A DNA stretch of 64,000 nucleotides from Pyrinomonadaceae bacterium (GCA_025054715.1 JANWYH010000003.1:122781-186780); one strand, 5' to 3'. Numbered from the stretch's first letter, positions 46,865-57,900 are shown. Translations and numbers: made by a program. Notes: generated from the letters alone by a model not told the origin.

Positions 46865-46899
46865 TTCCGAGATAGCCATCGGCGATGGCAATCTCGGAA
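46865..46899 (-). terminator. Stem-loop between coxI and coxIII
   Basis: TTCCGAGAT-A-GCCAT pairs with ATGGC-A-ATCTCGGAA: 9 plus 5 bp with one A/A mismatch and a CGGCG loop. On the minus strand it begins directly after the coxI TGA and its 3' side runs into ATTCATTTTTTG. It has the form of an intrinsic terminator inside the operon, so some transcripts may end after coxI. Confidence 0.7.
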
Positions 46900-48555
46900 T
46901 CACACCGTAGCCAATTCTTTCTTTACCTTTTCAACATCTAAACCGTTTTCATCACTAAAATCATAAGCTTCCCACGTAACAACCGGAGTTTGCTCAAAGT
47001 TTTCTGTCGGTGGTGGCGACGAAGTTCTCCATTCAAGCCCCGGTAGCAACCACGGATTATCAGGTGCTTTTTTGCCCCAAACTAACGAGTGAACAAGATA
47101 TATTACAGGAAGAAGTAATCCTACCCCTAAAACGGAAGCTCCGGCCGTTGAGAAGATGTTTAGAACTTGAAGCTCGGGTGGATAAGCTGCATAGCGGCGT
47201 GGCATCCCCATGTAGCCTAAAATGAACTGCGGAAAGAAAGTTAAGTTGAAGCCAATGAAAACCAGCATTGCTGAAATTTTGCCCCAAAACTCTGAATATA
47301 GCTTCCCAGTCATCTTTGGCCACCAGTAATGCAAACCGCCCAAATATCCGAGAACCGTTCCTCCAACCATTACATAATGAAAGTGAGCTACAACAAAATA
47401 AGTATCCGTTAGATGAACGTTCATTCCCATCGCTCCTAGGAACAACCCTGTAAGCCCACCTATCAAAAACAATCCGATAAATCCTAGTGCGTAAAGCATC
47501 GGAGTATCATAAGAAACTTGTCCTTTATAGAGAGTAGCAGTCCAGTTGAAAACTTTTATCGCGGAAGGAACAGCAACAATCATTGTAAGAATCGAGAAAA
47601 CCAATCCTGCATAAATCGACTGGCCGCTAACAAACATGTGATGTCCCCAAACCAAGAATCCAAAAACTGCTATGGCTATCGAAGAAAAGGCAATGAATTC
47701 ATAACCAAAAATCCTCTTACGAGAAAAATTGGAAATCAGCTCTGAGATAACTCCCATACTTGGCAAAATCATTATGTAAACTGCAGGATGCGAATAAAAC
47801 CAGAATAAGTGCTGGAAAAGTATCGGGTCACCACCAATTGTCGGATCGAAAATGCCTATACGAGCAATTCTTTCAAGTGCCACTAACAATATAGTTATGG
47901 CTACGACCGGAGTTCCCAAGATCATTACAAGACTAGTAGCATAATGTGCCCAAACAAACAAAGGCAGTCTAAACCAAGTCATCCCTGGTGCTCGCATCGT
48001 GTGAATAGTAACTATGAAATTCAGTCCCGTTAGAATCGAAGAAAAGCCATTGATAAATATTCCCAACCCAGTCGCAACAACATAAGTGTTTGAAAAAGTA
48101 GTTGAGTATGGGGTATAAAAGGTCCAGCCTGTATCAACTCCACCTTGAAGTAATGCCCAAAGAATAATTGCGCTACCCAACCAATAAATATACAAACTTA
48201 AAAGATTTATGCGCGGAAAAGCAAGATCTCTTGCACCAATCATTATCGGAATCAAGAAGTTACCCAAAACAGCTGGTATCGCTGGTATTAGGAATAGAAA
48301 AACCATTATGATTCCATGATGAGTGAAGACTTTGTTATATGTTCCGGTCTCAAAAAGATCACTTTGAGGAGTTAAAAGCTCAAGTCTTATTCCTGCAGCA
48401 TATATCCCGCCTATAAGAAATATGACAGAGATGCTTATTAGATACATTATTGCTATGCGTTTGTGATCTTTGGTAAAAAGCCATGACCAAACGCTATAGC
48501 CATTATTTAAGTAGTTCGGCTTCGTCTGTTCTGCTCTAACCTCAACTTTTTCCAT
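46900..48555 (-). CDS. Cytochrome c oxidase subunit I
   Basis: The 551-aa catalytic subunit has twelve predicted helices. Active-site residues sit in HHGIIMVF (low-spin haem ligand), [18 protein letters not shown] (CuB His and Tyr) and [17 protein letters not shown] (haem ligands). The YSHP motif of A-type oxidases is present. ATG 48555 is chosen because AAAGGAGG lies 10 nt upstream; a TTG at 48564 would leave no spacing. It follows coxII at 18 bp. Confidence 0.97.
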   Translation of the reverse strand: MEKVEVRAEQTKPNYLNNGYSVWSWLFTKDHKRIAIMYLISISVIFLIGGIYAAGIRLELLTPQSDLFETGTYNKVFTHHGIIMVFLFLIPAIPAVLGNFLIPIMIGARDLAFPRINLLSLYIYWLGSAIILWALLQGGVDTGWTFYTPYSTTFSNTYVVATGLGIFINGFSSILTGLNFIVTIHTMRAPGMTWFRLPLFVWAHYATSLVMILGTPVVAITILLVALERIARIGIFDPTIGGDPILFQHLFWFYSHPAVYIMILPSMGVISELISNFSRKRIFGYEFIAFSSIAIAVFGFLVWGHHMFVSGQSIYAGLVFSILTMIVAVPSAIKVFNWTATLYKGQVSYDTPMLYALGFIGLFLIGGLTGLFLGAMGMNVHLTDTYFVVAHFHYVMVGGTVLGYLGGLHYWWPKMTGKLYSEFWGKISAMLVFIGFNLTFFPQFILGYMGMPRRYAAYPPELQVLNIFSTAGASVLGVGLLLPVIYLVHSLVWGKKAPDNPWLLPGLEWRTSSPPPTENFEQTPVVTWEAYDFSDENGLDVEKVKKELATV

Positions 48556-48573
48556 AAAATCCAAACCTCCTTT

Positions 48574-49539
48574 CTACTTTGACATGCTTGCTGTTTCGTT
48601 GCCTAGAGACTTTATATATTCAACTAGAGCAACCAATTGCTCTTCGGTAACTTGCCCTTTAAAAGTCGGCATGATAGGTTGGTAACCTTCTACTATCTGC
48701 CCTTGCGGATTTAGAATCGAATTACGAATATACTCTTCATCGGCTACTACTGTTTGACCATTTGTTAGTTTAACCTGCTTTCCAAATAGACCTGCAAGCT
48801 TCGGACCTCTTCCTTGATCAGTTTGCTGATGACAGGAAGCACAACCAAGCTTTGCCTCAAATAATTCTCTTCCTGCTTGAGCAGGTGTCTGACTTGAAAC
48901 ATTCCCTGCTAGCCAATTTTCATAATCCTTCTGCTCCATCACATAAACCCAACCAATCATTCCAGAATGATTAAGCCCACAATACTCGGCGCAGTAAAGA
49001 TGATATTTTCCTGGTTTTGTCGCTTCAAACCAAAGAGTCGTGTATCTACCTGGAACAGCGTCTGCTTTCGTCCTAAAAGCAGGCACGTAGAGATCGTGTA
49101 TTACGTCTTCAGAAGTCATTATAAGCTTTATCCTTCGATTAACTGGAACATGAAGCTCGTTAATCTCTCTTTGGCCTGTAGGATGTTGGAATTTCCACAT
49201 CCACTGCTTACCGACAACATAAATCTCCATTGCATCTTTCGGAGGACGATATTGATTGTAATAAACAATTGCGCCACCTAGGAATATGGTCATCGAAAGC
49301 AAAAATGGAATAGCAGTCCAAGTGGTCTCCAGAAGTAGCGACCCGTGAATCTCAGCGCCATTTTGAAACTTCTCCTTTTCGCGATACTTAATTGCAAAGT
49401 AAAAGATGGCGGCTACTACTATTACCGTAAAAAAGGCACTTATTGCTATTAAATAAAAATACAGAGCATCCACTTGCCAAGCAAATGATGAAGCCTTTTC
49501 TGGAAACAACGGCACCCAATTATTGCTTTGCTGTATCAT
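48574..49539 (-). CDS. Cytochrome c oxidase subunit II fused to cytochrome c (caa3 type)
   Basis: This 321-aa protein has two N-terminal helices, a cupredoxin domain with the CuA site (HLYCAEYCGLNHSGMIGWV) and a C-terminal cytochrome c domain (CASCH, with axial Met probably in PIMPTFKG). The fusion marks a caa3-type oxidase that accepts electrons directly from soluble or complex-bound cytochrome c. It lies just downstream of sco, which loads copper into CuA. Confidence 0.96.
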   Translation of the reverse strand: MIQQSNNWVPLFPEKASSFAWQVDALYFYLIAISAFFTVIVVAAIFYFAIKYREKEKFQNGAEIHGSLLLETTWTAIPFLLSMTIFLGGAIVYYNQYRPPKDAMEIYVVGKQWMWKFQHPTGQREINELHVPVNRRIKLIMTSEDVIHDLYVPAFRTKADAVPGRYTTLWFEATKPGKYHLYCAEYCGLNHSGMIGWVYVMEQKDYENWLAGNVSSQTPAQAGRELFEAKLGCASCHQQTDQGRGPKLAGLFGKQVKLTNGQTVVADEEYIRNSILNPQGQIVEGYQPIMPTFKGQVTEEQLVALVEYIKSLGNETASMSK

Positions 49540-49557
49540 ACCTAAACCCCCTAAGTT

Positions 49558-50418
49558 CTATTTTAACCTACTCACTCTCCCTTTACGCCAGAAGTAAATA
49601 AACATCCCAGCTAGCCCAACAAGAGTCAAAACACCAGCAACTCTAATCACTCTTAAAATGGCAAAACCATAAGTCCCCGCAGCCGGATCGTAATGATAAC
49701 AATAAAGTAAAAGCCTATCTGTTAAACTTCCTATCTTTTCTTCAGAAGCTTCGATCAAAGCTAGCTTCAAATCTAGCGGTGAATATTCTATTCCATAGAA
49801 GTACTTTGAAACCCTTGCTTCTGGCGTTAACACGATTACACCGCCTACATGAGCAAATTGATTTGTTTTTTCATCCCAGCGGTATTGAAACCCAACTGCT
49901 TCCGTCACAGCATCAATTGACTTTTGAGTCCCAGTCAAAAAGTGCCACCCATTTTCGGCACCGGTACGCTCGTATCTTCTCAGATAAGCAGCCTTTTTGT
50001 TTTTCGCAAGCTCAGGTATATCGTTTTCTCTTGCATCAAAGCTTATCGCCAAAACATCAAAATCTTTGCCGGCATCAAGCGAAATTCCTTTTAACGCTCC
50101 GGTAAGACCGTTCAAAACCTCGTTACAAAGCATCGGGCATTCATAATAAACCAAAGCAAGTATTACAGGGCGTCCTTTACCGAAATAGTTTCCAAGTTCA
50201 ACTATTTGCCCATCTTCATTTTTGAACTCAACATTTAATGGAAGCTGATTGCCTAGTTTCTGTTCTATTCCTACTTCTTTGAGTATCTGCGGAATACCTA
50301 CATTCTGACCAGGCTCGTAGTTTCTAGGCGCGTAAAGAGGAGAATTATAGTGCTGCTGCCCCTGGACAAAAATCGAGGCAACCAAGATGAGAATATAAAC
50401 TTTGCTCAAAAACCTCAT
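49558..50418 (-). CDS. SCO1/SenC copper chaperone
   Basis: The 286-aa thioredoxin-fold protein has copper ligands CPMLC and a distal His in FAHVGG. It has an N-terminal signal or anchor and an unusual C-terminal hydrophobic helix (about 262-280) with a basic end, so it may be anchored at the C-terminus. It delivers copper to the CuA site of the coxII product encoded next. AAGGAGG lies 3 nt before the ATG. Confidence 0.93.
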   Translation of the reverse strand: MRFLSKVYILILVASIFVQGQQHYNSPLYAPRNYEPGQNVGIPQILKEVGIEQKLGNQLPLNVEFKNEDGQIVELGNYFGKGRPVILALVYYECPMLCNEVLNGLTGALKGISLDAGKDFDVLAISFDARENDIPELAKNKKAAYLRRYERTGAENGWHFLTGTQKSIDAVTEAVGFQYRWDEKTNQFAHVGGVIVLTPEARVSKYFYGIEYSPLDLKLALIEASEEKIGSLTDRLLLYCYHYDPAAGTYGFAILRVIRVAGVLTLVGLAGMFIYFWRKGRVSRLK

Positions 50419-50419
50419 C

Positions 50420-50956
50420 TTACCTCCTTATTTCGTTTGCAAGCCTTCCACTGCTAGAGTAAGAGATGATTTTTTTTGAATTTTCATATTGCTGCTTTGC
50501 CTTTTCGTCGTTTTTGGCTTTGATTAATCCTTCTTCGAGCACCCTTCTTTTTGCCTCTTCTATTGGCAAGGTAATAACCATGCCAGTCTTCGGATCTACT
50601 TGCCCTTTTGCAAGCTCTTCATCCCAAATTTTCTTAATTTCCCACCATTCCGCCTGTGGTGGTTTTAGTTCTAGGCTAATTCTTCCAGAAGGTCCGTCAA
50701 CCCCATGACCAGGAGCAGCTTGAAGTCTAGGCTCTGGCGGTAAGAAGGCTTGCGGATTATCTTTTAAAATAGCTTCTCTTACAGGATTTACTTCGTCTTT
50801 TGTAGCTGCAGCTTGCTCTTCCATGTAGCTTTCCAAGACATACATCAACCAAAAGGAAATAACTATCAAAATGGCAAGCCCTATCCCGAAAATGACTATA
50901 CCCTTCACGCTTACTATGTTCTCTTCGTAACCTTTTGTACCAAGCTTTTCTGCCAT
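50420..50956 (-). CDS. Single-helix protein of the alternative complex III cluster (ActG-position)
   Basis: This 178-aa protein has one transmembrane helix (about 20-42). A C-terminal region (about 120-145, DPKTGMVITLPIEEAKRRVL) resembles a short motif seen in small proteins of quinol-oxidase clusters, and LPPEPRLQ is also common there. It sits between actF and sco. I assign it to the complex by position and motif, not by known function. ATG 50956 has GGAGAGG upstream and is preferred to an earlier start. Confidence 0.7.
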   Translation of the reverse strand: MAEKLGTKGYEENIVSVKGIVIFGIGLAILIVISFWLMYVLESYMEEQAAATKDEVNPVREAILKDNPQAFLPPEPRLQAAPGHGVDGPSGRISLELKPPQAEWWEIKKIWDEELAKGQVDPKTGMVITLPIEEAKRRVLEEGLIKAKNDEKAKQQYENSKKIISYSSSGRLANEIRR

Positions 50957-50971
50957 AAACCTCTCCAAGCC

Positions 50972-52186
50972 TTAATGAGATTTGCCATGTTCTATGGCTG
51001 ATTCAAGAAAAGGATCATTTACCGGAACTAAAGGTCGCTTCTGAAGTTCTCCGAAGAAATACCACAACCAAAGCCCTCCAACAGCAAGCGGACCTACGAA
51101 ATCCATCCAGCTTATCGATTCTGAAAATGAAAGCTTTGCTCCGTGCAGCGTTACTCTTGGAGAAGGACCAATTATGTAATAAAGATCAACAAAACGCATA
51201 ACAATAATAAAAATGGCTATCGAAGCAAGCCATCTAGCATTTCTTTTCACATCTCTAGAAAGCAAAACTACAAACGGAAAGGCAAAATGAAAGACTATGA
51301 GAATTACTCCGATTATTCCCCAACCGCCTTCCATTCTTTCCAAATACCAAAAAGTTTCTTCAGGTAAGTTACCCGACCAGATAATCAAAAATTGTGAAAA
51401 GTTAAAATAAGCCCAAACCATCACGAAAGCCAAAAGAAGTTTTCCTAAATCGTGAAAATGCCTTCTTCCTATGACTTGATTCATAGGCTCCCGAGTAGAA
51501 AGCCATGCTAAAACAGCTATAGTAAAAGCATAGCTTGCAAGCCCCCAACCAGCGGCAAATAAAAATCCCCAAATTGTTGAATAAAAATGAGGATCAAGCG
51601 TCATCACCCAGTCGATCGAAGCAAAACTCACCAGAAGAACGAAAAACACCATGGCTGGACCGCTAAACTGAGAAGCTTTTTTAAGAAGCTTCCAATCTCC
51701 AGTCTCGTCCATCTGTTTCGACCATTTGTTTAGAAGGTAAACCATCAAGAACCACAAACCAAAGTAAATTACTGCCCTTGCAATCCAAGCCGGCAGATTT
51801 AAGTAAGGAGCGCGATGGTCAAGAATTCTCTTCAATGTTTCATCAGCCTTTTCCGGATGAGTCCACTCATAAATCGTACTAGCCCCCAACAAAATAGGTA
51901 TAAACATTACGGCTACAAGAGTAAGCGTTCTAGAGCTAGCTTCAACAATTCTTCTTATTATGACTCCCCAGGCTCCACCAGTTAGGTATTGTAGAAGTAG
52001 AATGCCAAGAGAACCTATCGAGATACCCCCCCAGAAAACAAATCCCAAAAGCCATGATCTTAAGGCTTGTTCACGCATTTCTGGCGAAATAAGCCCTCCG
52101 ATCAGTAAAGCCAGAGTCCCTATGCCACCAACGCCTAAAGCTATCCTCTGAAAATTCTTCAGTTCTTCTGGAGCTTTGTAGGACAT
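50972..52186 (-). CDS. actF: Alternative complex III subunit ActF (NrfD-like, quinol-binding)
   Basis: The 404-aa protein has about ten transmembrane helices of the ActC/ActF/NrfD type. Visible features include HPEKADETLKRILDHRAPYL in a loop and a second half with LLAFVMVWAYFNFSQFLIIW. With ActC it forms the quinol-oxidising membrane part of the complex. The ATG overlaps the actE stop by 1 bp and has GGAGG upstream. Confidence 0.9.
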   Translation of the reverse strand: MSYKAPEELKNFQRIALGVGGIGTLALLIGGLISPEMREQALRSWLLGFVFWGGISIGSLGILLLQYLTGGAWGVIIRRIVEASSRTLTLVAVMFIPILLGASTIYEWTHPEKADETLKRILDHRAPYLNLPAWIARAVIYFGLWFLMVYLLNKWSKQMDETGDWKLLKKASQFSGPAMVFFVLLVSFASIDWVMTLDPHFYSTIWGFLFAAGWGLASYAFTIAVLAWLSTREPMNQVIGRRHFHDLGKLLLAFVMVWAYFNFSQFLIIWSGNLPEETFWYLERMEGGWGIIGVILIVFHFAFPFVVLLSRDVKRNARWLASIAIFIIVMRFVDLYYIIGPSPRVTLHGAKLSFSESISWMDFVGPLAVGGLWLWYFFGELQKRPLVPVNDPFLESAIEHGKSH

Positions 52187-52842
52187 TAACGATTTCCTCC
52201 CTTTTCAACGTTCTTTGCTACTTTATTCTCTGAAATAACAAGCGGTTTCATTCCGTTTGGATTTTGGCTATATTGCAAGGCTCTTATGTAAGCAACTATC
52301 GCCCATCGGTCGGCAGGTTGAATCTTTTCTGCATATCCATTCATTCTTCCCCAGCCATTTGTTATGACATCGTAAAAATGCCCGACAGGAGCGTTCCTTA
52401 ACCTATCGTCATGATAGGTAGGCGGTCTTACAAATCCGCGCCTTACAATCATCCCATCACCGTTTCCCGTAGGACCATGACAGACGATACAATAAATGTT
52501 ATATCGCTCTTGTCCACGATCTATTAGCTCTTTCGTTACTGGAATAGGAAACTCCTCAATTGCATCCGGAAAAGAAGTAACTACCGTGTTACCGCTGGCA
52601 TCAGTCGTTGTTTGCACCTGAACATTAGTTACTCCTTCCTTTTTGCCTGTGAAGAATGATTTGTCATCACGCAAAAATCCACGTGGGACTACTCCAGCCG
52701 GAAGATCACGCGATGCCCTACCGTCGGCGAAAAACTCACTCTTCTTGTAAGGTTTATACTTTGGCTGATCCTGCATGTCGTATCTACATGCGCTTGTAAA
52801 AATAAGCAAGGCGCTTATCAATAAAAAGCTACTCCTCAACAT
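52186..52842 (-). CDS. actE: Alternative complex III cytochrome c subunit ActE
   Basis: The 218-aa lipoprotein (signal MLRSSFLLISALLIFTSAC) has a single haem site CIVCHG and a probable Met ligand in GWGRMNGYAEKI. It is a periplasmic monohaem c-type subunit carrying electrons from the ActA/ActB side. Its start overlaps actD by 14 bp and its stop overlaps actF by 1 bp. Confidence 0.9.
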   Translation of the reverse strand: MLRSSFLLISALLIFTSACRYDMQDQPKYKPYKKSEFFADGRASRDLPAGVVPRGFLRDDKSFFTGKKEGVTNVQVQTTTDASGNTVVTSFPDAIEEFPIPVTKELIDRGQERYNIYCIVCHGPTGNGDGMIVRRGFVRPPTYHDDRLRNAPVGHFYDVITNGWGRMNGYAEKIQPADRWAIVAYIRALQYSQNPNGMKPLVISENKVAKNVEKGGNR

Positions 52843-53365
52843 CGAAAACCTCCTGCGGATTCAAACTTTCCATAAACTTTCTAGTTTCTTCATATTCAAA
52901 CTTAGGGTCTCGCCTCTCTATCAAAAGGAAGAACTTATCTCTTGAGGCTAAGGCAAATCTCGGCACATTAAACACTGGATGATAAGGCATCGGCAAACCA
53001 TTTAAGAAAAGCATACCGAAAACCGCTGTAAATGAAGCAAACAAAATAGTTAGTTCATAAGCTGGAGGAATAAATGCTGGAAGACTAAAATGAGGTCTTC
53101 CGCCAACTATAATTGGATAATCAATCACGTGAGTGTAATATTGCAAGCCAAGCCCTGTAAGAAGCCCTAGAACTCCTCCACCAAACACCAAGAAGGGCAG
53201 GATCGAACGGCGAATCCCTAAAGCTTCATCTATCTCGTGAATAGGAAAAGGAGAAAATGCGTCAGTTTTGGTGTATCCAGCATCACGAACGCGCCTTGCT
53301 GCATCAACCAACTCTGTTGGTGTGTCAAATTCAGCCATTATCCCGTATAACTTCTTTTCGCTCAT
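52829..53365 (-). CDS. actD: Alternative complex III subunit ActD (DUF3341)
   Basis: The 178-aa protein has a cytosolic N-terminal domain (YGIMAEFDTPTELVDAARRV) and two transmembrane helices (about 60-80 and 95-120). The SPFPIHEIDEALG motif is diagnostic of DUF3341. It is a small structural subunit. ATG 53365, preceded by GGAGAGAAG, is preferred to an in-frame start at 53404. An 84-nt stem-loop separates it from actC. Confidence 0.9.
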   Translation of the reverse strand: MSEKKLYGIMAEFDTPTELVDAARRVRDAGYTKTDAFSPFPIHEIDEALGIRRSILPFLVFGGGVLGLLTGLGLQYYTHVIDYPIIVGGRPHFSLPAFIPPAYELTILFASFTAVFGMLFLNGLPMPYHPVFNVPRFALASRDKFFLLIERRDPKFEYEETRKFMESLNPQEVFDVEE

Positions 53366-53383
53366 AACTTCTCTCCGCATCTT

Positions 53384-53467
53384 AGCCGTTCTGGACGCCG
53401 GCAATATTTAGGCTCGGGTGAGAAAGCCTCCTACAAAAGACTATTGCGGGCTATCCCCAGAACGGCT
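53384..53467 (-). other. Long stem-loop between actC and actD
   Basis: Three nested pairings: AGCCGTTCTGG/CCAGAACGGCT (11 bp, perfect), GCCGGCAATA/TATTGCGGGC (9 of 10) and AGGCT/AGCCT (5 bp, 10-nt loop). It starts 1 nt after the actC stop and ends just before the actD ribosome site. No T tract follows, so it is not an ordinary intrinsic terminator. It may control mRNA decay or stoichiometry. Confidence 0.8.
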
Positions 53468-53468
53468 T

Positions 53469-54902
53469 TTAAGGTTTATCTATCTTTTCAATCTCAACTT
53501 CGTTAACAATTTCTTCGAAATCTTGATGATGTCCGTGAACATGAGCTTCAGGAAGTAGTGTTCTAACTTCAAAAATTGAAATTATCGGCACGAAACGAAC
53601 AAACAAATAAAAGAGTGCAAAGAAGAAACCAATCGTGCCTATAAACATTGACCAGTCAAAAATCGTAGGTGAATACATCGCCCAAGAAGAAGGTAAAAAG
53701 TCCCTGTGCAAGCTCGTTACGATAATGACAAATCTTTCAAGCCACATTCCAATACTTACGATCACAGAAATTGTAAACAGCCAGAATTCACTTTGACGGA
53801 ATCGTTTAAACCACAGCAGTTGGATTGATATTCCGTTGCAGAGTATCAAAAGCCAGTAAGACCACCAATAAGGCCCTTCCCATATACGATTGCGTATCAT
53901 GAAGTATTCGTATTGTGCGGCACTATACCAACCAAAAAATGCCTCCATTGCATAGCCATAACAAACTATCAGACCCGTTGCCAGCATTATCTTGCCCATG
54001 TAGTCAAGATGAGTCATCGTCACAAAATCCTTCAGATTATACCAATGCCGAAGCGGTATGGAAAGAATCAATACCATTGCAAATCCAGCAAAGATAGCAC
54101 CAGCAACAAAATACGGCGGAAAGATGGTTGCGTGCCAACCCGGCAACTGCGAAACCGAGAAGTCAAACGAAACTATGGAGTGCACCGATAGAACCAGTGG
54201 TGTTGAAAGCCCTGCTAATAAAAGATAAGCAATTTCGTAACGATGCCAATGACGAGCCGAGCCGCGCCAACCCCAAGATAAAACTCCATAGATTATCTTA
54301 AAAACTTTACTCTTCGCCCTATCACGCAAAGTAGCAAAATCTGGTATCAAACCAACATACCAGAAGAGAAGCGAAACAGTCGCATAGGTTGAAACCGCAA
54401 AAACATCCCACATCAAAGGAGAGCGAAATTGTGGCCACATCCCCATTGTATTTGGATATGGCAAAAGCCAGTAAGCAAGCCACGGACGACCCGTGTGTAG
54501 CAAAGGAAACAGCCCCGCGCATGCTACTGCAAACAGCGTCATTGCTTCGGCAAAACGGTTAATCGAAGTTCGCCATTTTTGGTTCAAAAGTAGCAGAATT
54601 GCCGAAATCAAAGTTCCAGCATGCCCGATACCAATCCACCAGACAAAATTTATAATGTCAAACGCCCAGCCGACCGGCTGATTATTCCCCCAAATTCCAA
54701 CACCGGTCAAAACCAGATATGTAATTGTCATCAAGAGAACTTGTGTAATTAAAAATGCAATTGCAAAGCCTACAAACCAATGAAAAGGAGTTTTTCTTTT
54801 CAGCGTTATATCCCCTATCTTATCTGATACGGTTGCAAAGTCGTGCTTACCTTCTAGAATGGCTGGCTGCATCTGCTCTCTAAACTCTTTCACGTCCTGC
54901 AT
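53469..54902 (-). CDS. actC: Alternative complex III subunit ActC (NrfD-like)
   Basis: The 477-aa integral membrane protein has about ten helices with NrfD/PsrC features: TPFHWFVGFAIAFLI, WWIGIGHAGTLISAILLL (conserved His near the haem/quinol site) and LVLSVHSIVSFDFSVSQLPG. It anchors ActB and forms one quinol site. Spacing to actB is 23 bp. Confidence 0.95.
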   Translation of the reverse strand: MQDVKEFREQMQPAILEGKHDFATVSDKIGDITLKRKTPFHWFVGFAIAFLITQVLLMTITYLVLTGVGIWGNNQPVGWAFDIINFVWWIGIGHAGTLISAILLLLNQKWRTSINRFAEAMTLFAVACAGLFPLLHTGRPWLAYWLLPYPNTMGMWPQFRSPLMWDVFAVSTYATVSLLFWYVGLIPDFATLRDRAKSKVFKIIYGVLSWGWRGSARHWHRYEIAYLLLAGLSTPLVLSVHSIVSFDFSVSQLPGWHATIFPPYFVAGAIFAGFAMVLILSIPLRHWYNLKDFVTMTHLDYMGKIMLATGLIVCYGYAMEAFFGWYSAAQYEYFMIRNRIWEGPYWWSYWLLILCNGISIQLLWFKRFRQSEFWLFTISVIVSIGMWLERFVIIVTSLHRDFLPSSWAMYSPTIFDWSMFIGTIGFFFALFYLFVRFVPIISIFEVRTLLPEAHVHGHHQDFEEIVNEVEIEKIDKP

Positions 54903-54925
54903 AACTTACACCTCTACTTGCTCGA

Positions 54926-57900
54926 TTAGTGTTTGTGCTCGTCTTTATCAGCCTTCTTCTTATGTTTGATTTCGGGCGGCCTCACGTAATCAGGCATCTC
55001 AGGATTTTGATTTTTCAGAGCCGCCAAATAGGTTGTTCTAGGTTGAGTATTAAGCTCATTAAGCAAAATATAGTTACGCTTGTCTTTCTTCATTTTTGCT
55101 ACAAGGCTCGTTTCATCATTCCAGTCGCCGAAGACTATTGCATCAGCAGGGCAGACTGTTTGACAAGCAGTTGTAGCTTCTCCATCACGAACTCGACGCC
55201 CTTGTTTACGAGCCTCAATTCTAGCTAACGACAGCCTCTGCACGCAATAAGTGCATTTTTCCATTACACCGCGGCTTCTTACGGTAACTTCAGGATTACG
55301 CATCAGCTTATACTGAGGCGTGTTCCAATCTTGATAAAGCAAGAAATTAAATCGCCTAACTTTGTATGGACAGTTATTCGAACAGTATCTAGTCCCAACG
55401 CAACGATTGTAAACCATGTCGTTAAGCCCCTCGGGACTATGAACCGTTGCGTGAACTGGACAGACCACCTCACACGGCGCAAGCTCGCACTGTTGACATA
55501 AAACGGGCTGAAACGCTAAATCTTGCGGATTATTAACATCTTCGCCCACATAATACGCATCTACGCGCATCCAATGCATTTCTCTGCTTCTTTCTACCTG
55601 TTCTTTACCAACAACAGGAATGTTATTCTCTGCTTGACAAGCAATTATACAGGCATTGCACCCTACACAGGCATTTAGGTCTATGGTCATCGCCCATTTG
55701 TGTTTCCACTCTGCGTTTTCATCTGAGTAGTCATAGCGAGGATATAAAGACTTTGGGTATTCATCGTGCTGATGCCCCATATCGGGATGTTCTTTGTATT
55801 GCTCGACATCCCAGATACGCAATATGTCGCGCCCTTCCATGTTAAAATGAGTTTGCGTTGAGGCAACCCTTGTTTGCTGACCTGTTTTTTCTAAACTACC
55901 GAAGCCAAAATATTGAGCATCAGAACGACGAACTTCGTAAGCATTGTAGCCTAGTCCTGTTCCAACTCGTCCAGCTCGCCAACGTCCGTAACCCAAAAAT
56001 ATAGTTATCACATCGTCAGGTTGACCCGGCTGAATCCACACTGGAACTGGCTTTGATATTTCTGCTTCATTGGCTTTTAGTTTGACAAGATCGGAGAAAA
56101 GATTTCCTCCTTTCGTGTTGATGAAGCTTATTCCTTCAGCTCCACCGGCTCTCGAACGTGGATCCCAACCTTGATTTAATCCAAGCCTTTCGGCTGTTCT
56201 GGGGCTTACCAAGGCAACATTTTCCCAAGTTACTTTTGTTATCGGATTTGGCAGTTCCTGTAACCACCCGTTATTACAAAAACGCCCGTCATATATGCTC
56301 GGATCAGGCAAGATTGCTATTTCAAGCTCACCGCTTGTTTTAGGTTCACGAATTTGACTAATGAAAGCAGTGTTTAAGTTTACCGCTTTGGCTTGCGAAG
56401 CAGTATTTTCAATAAACCCGTCATGAATTATCTTCCGCCACCGCTTTTCAAAATCCACCTCTTGAGAAGACTGCCCTTGCCAAAATCCCTTCACTATATC
56501 CAAATCTGTCTTATCGTAATTCTCCTTGAAAAAAACTTGTACGACTTCGTAAATACTTTTACTGTCGTAAAGAGGCTTTATCAAGGGCTGAACCATTGTG
56601 ACCGTACCGTCATACGCCCTCGTATCTGCCCACGATTCAAGATAATGCTTTTCAGAAACGTGCCAATGACAAAGCTCTGCTGTCTCATCTACGTAAAGAC
56701 CAACGTGTATGCGAAGTGGAACTTTGTCAAGTCTCTCTCGACTAAGTTTCAGATCTGCAGGCGTGTTATACACAGGATTACCGCCTAGAATCACTAATAA
56801 CTTTACTTCGCCTCTATCAATTTCCTGAATGAGCTGACGAAGTTGATCAATTTGCAAAGTCTCAGCATTAGGCACAAATGGCTCGATATAAACAACTGTC
56901 TTTCCTACATTTTCAAGCACAGCATTCATTGCATGAGCCAACGCATGAACTTCCGGAGATTGATTATCCCCAACCATCACAACCGAGCGACCCTTGTGAG
57001 CCAAAAGGTCTTTCGCCATCGCTTGAATCCACTTGTTTGTCCTCTCATCCAGAAGCGAGGCATCGAAGTTTACTCCCGATACTCCTAAAGCCGCAGCTAT
57101 CGCCTTTGCAATTAAAATCATCTGGCTCGGTTTTACAGCCAAACGATGATCAGCTTTTGCACCGGCCAAAGTGAGTGTGGTTTCAACTACATACAAGCGA
57201 TTTATTTCTTTCTTTTCATCGTTAAAGGCACGCCCCTTCGCAAAATCCTTTATGTAACGAACATTGAACTCACTGAATATGTCCTTATCAAGCGAAAGTA
57301 TTCTATCGGCTTTGTCTAGTTTATAGACGGTCTGAACGGGAGTGCCGAAAGCTAGCTTAGCACCTGCGAATACGTTGTCTTTATTTATGGGTTCATATTG
57401 ATACCATCTTGCATTTGGTAGTTCGGCTAAAAGTTTCTTCATTTGATCGGCAAGAGTTGGTGAGACAACAGTTTCACTCAAAAACCTTATTCCTGCACCA
57501 CCAGAAGCCCTTAGTTGTTCAACCTTCGCTCGCACCTCGGTCATAAAATTTTGCCACGTTCTAGGGCTTCCTAGGTACGTTATATTCTGCGAACGATCCG
57601 GATCATACATTCCAAGAAGCGAAGCTTGAGCATAGACGTCAGTTGCGCCTAGGCTGCCGGGATGTTCCGGGTTTCCTTCTATTTTCGTAGGTCTTCCTTC
57701 ATTTGACTTTGCTAGAAGACCTGTGGCAATCCCACCTAGCGTCATTGCCGTCGCAAAAAAGAGCGGCTTGCCGGGGAGTATCTCCTCTGGCTGCTTAACG
57801 TAAGGAACAATCTTTTCCGGCGGCTGTATAACGCAACCGCTGATCCCGGCTAAAGCCAGAGAAGCTCCCATAAGCTTGATAAAGTTACGTCGGCTGAGAG

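Noticed and set aside
53384-53467. The actC-actD stem-loop as an intrinsic terminator
   Set aside because: The sense-strand 3' arm is followed by AAGATGCGG, not T residues, and essential downstream subunits must be transcribed.
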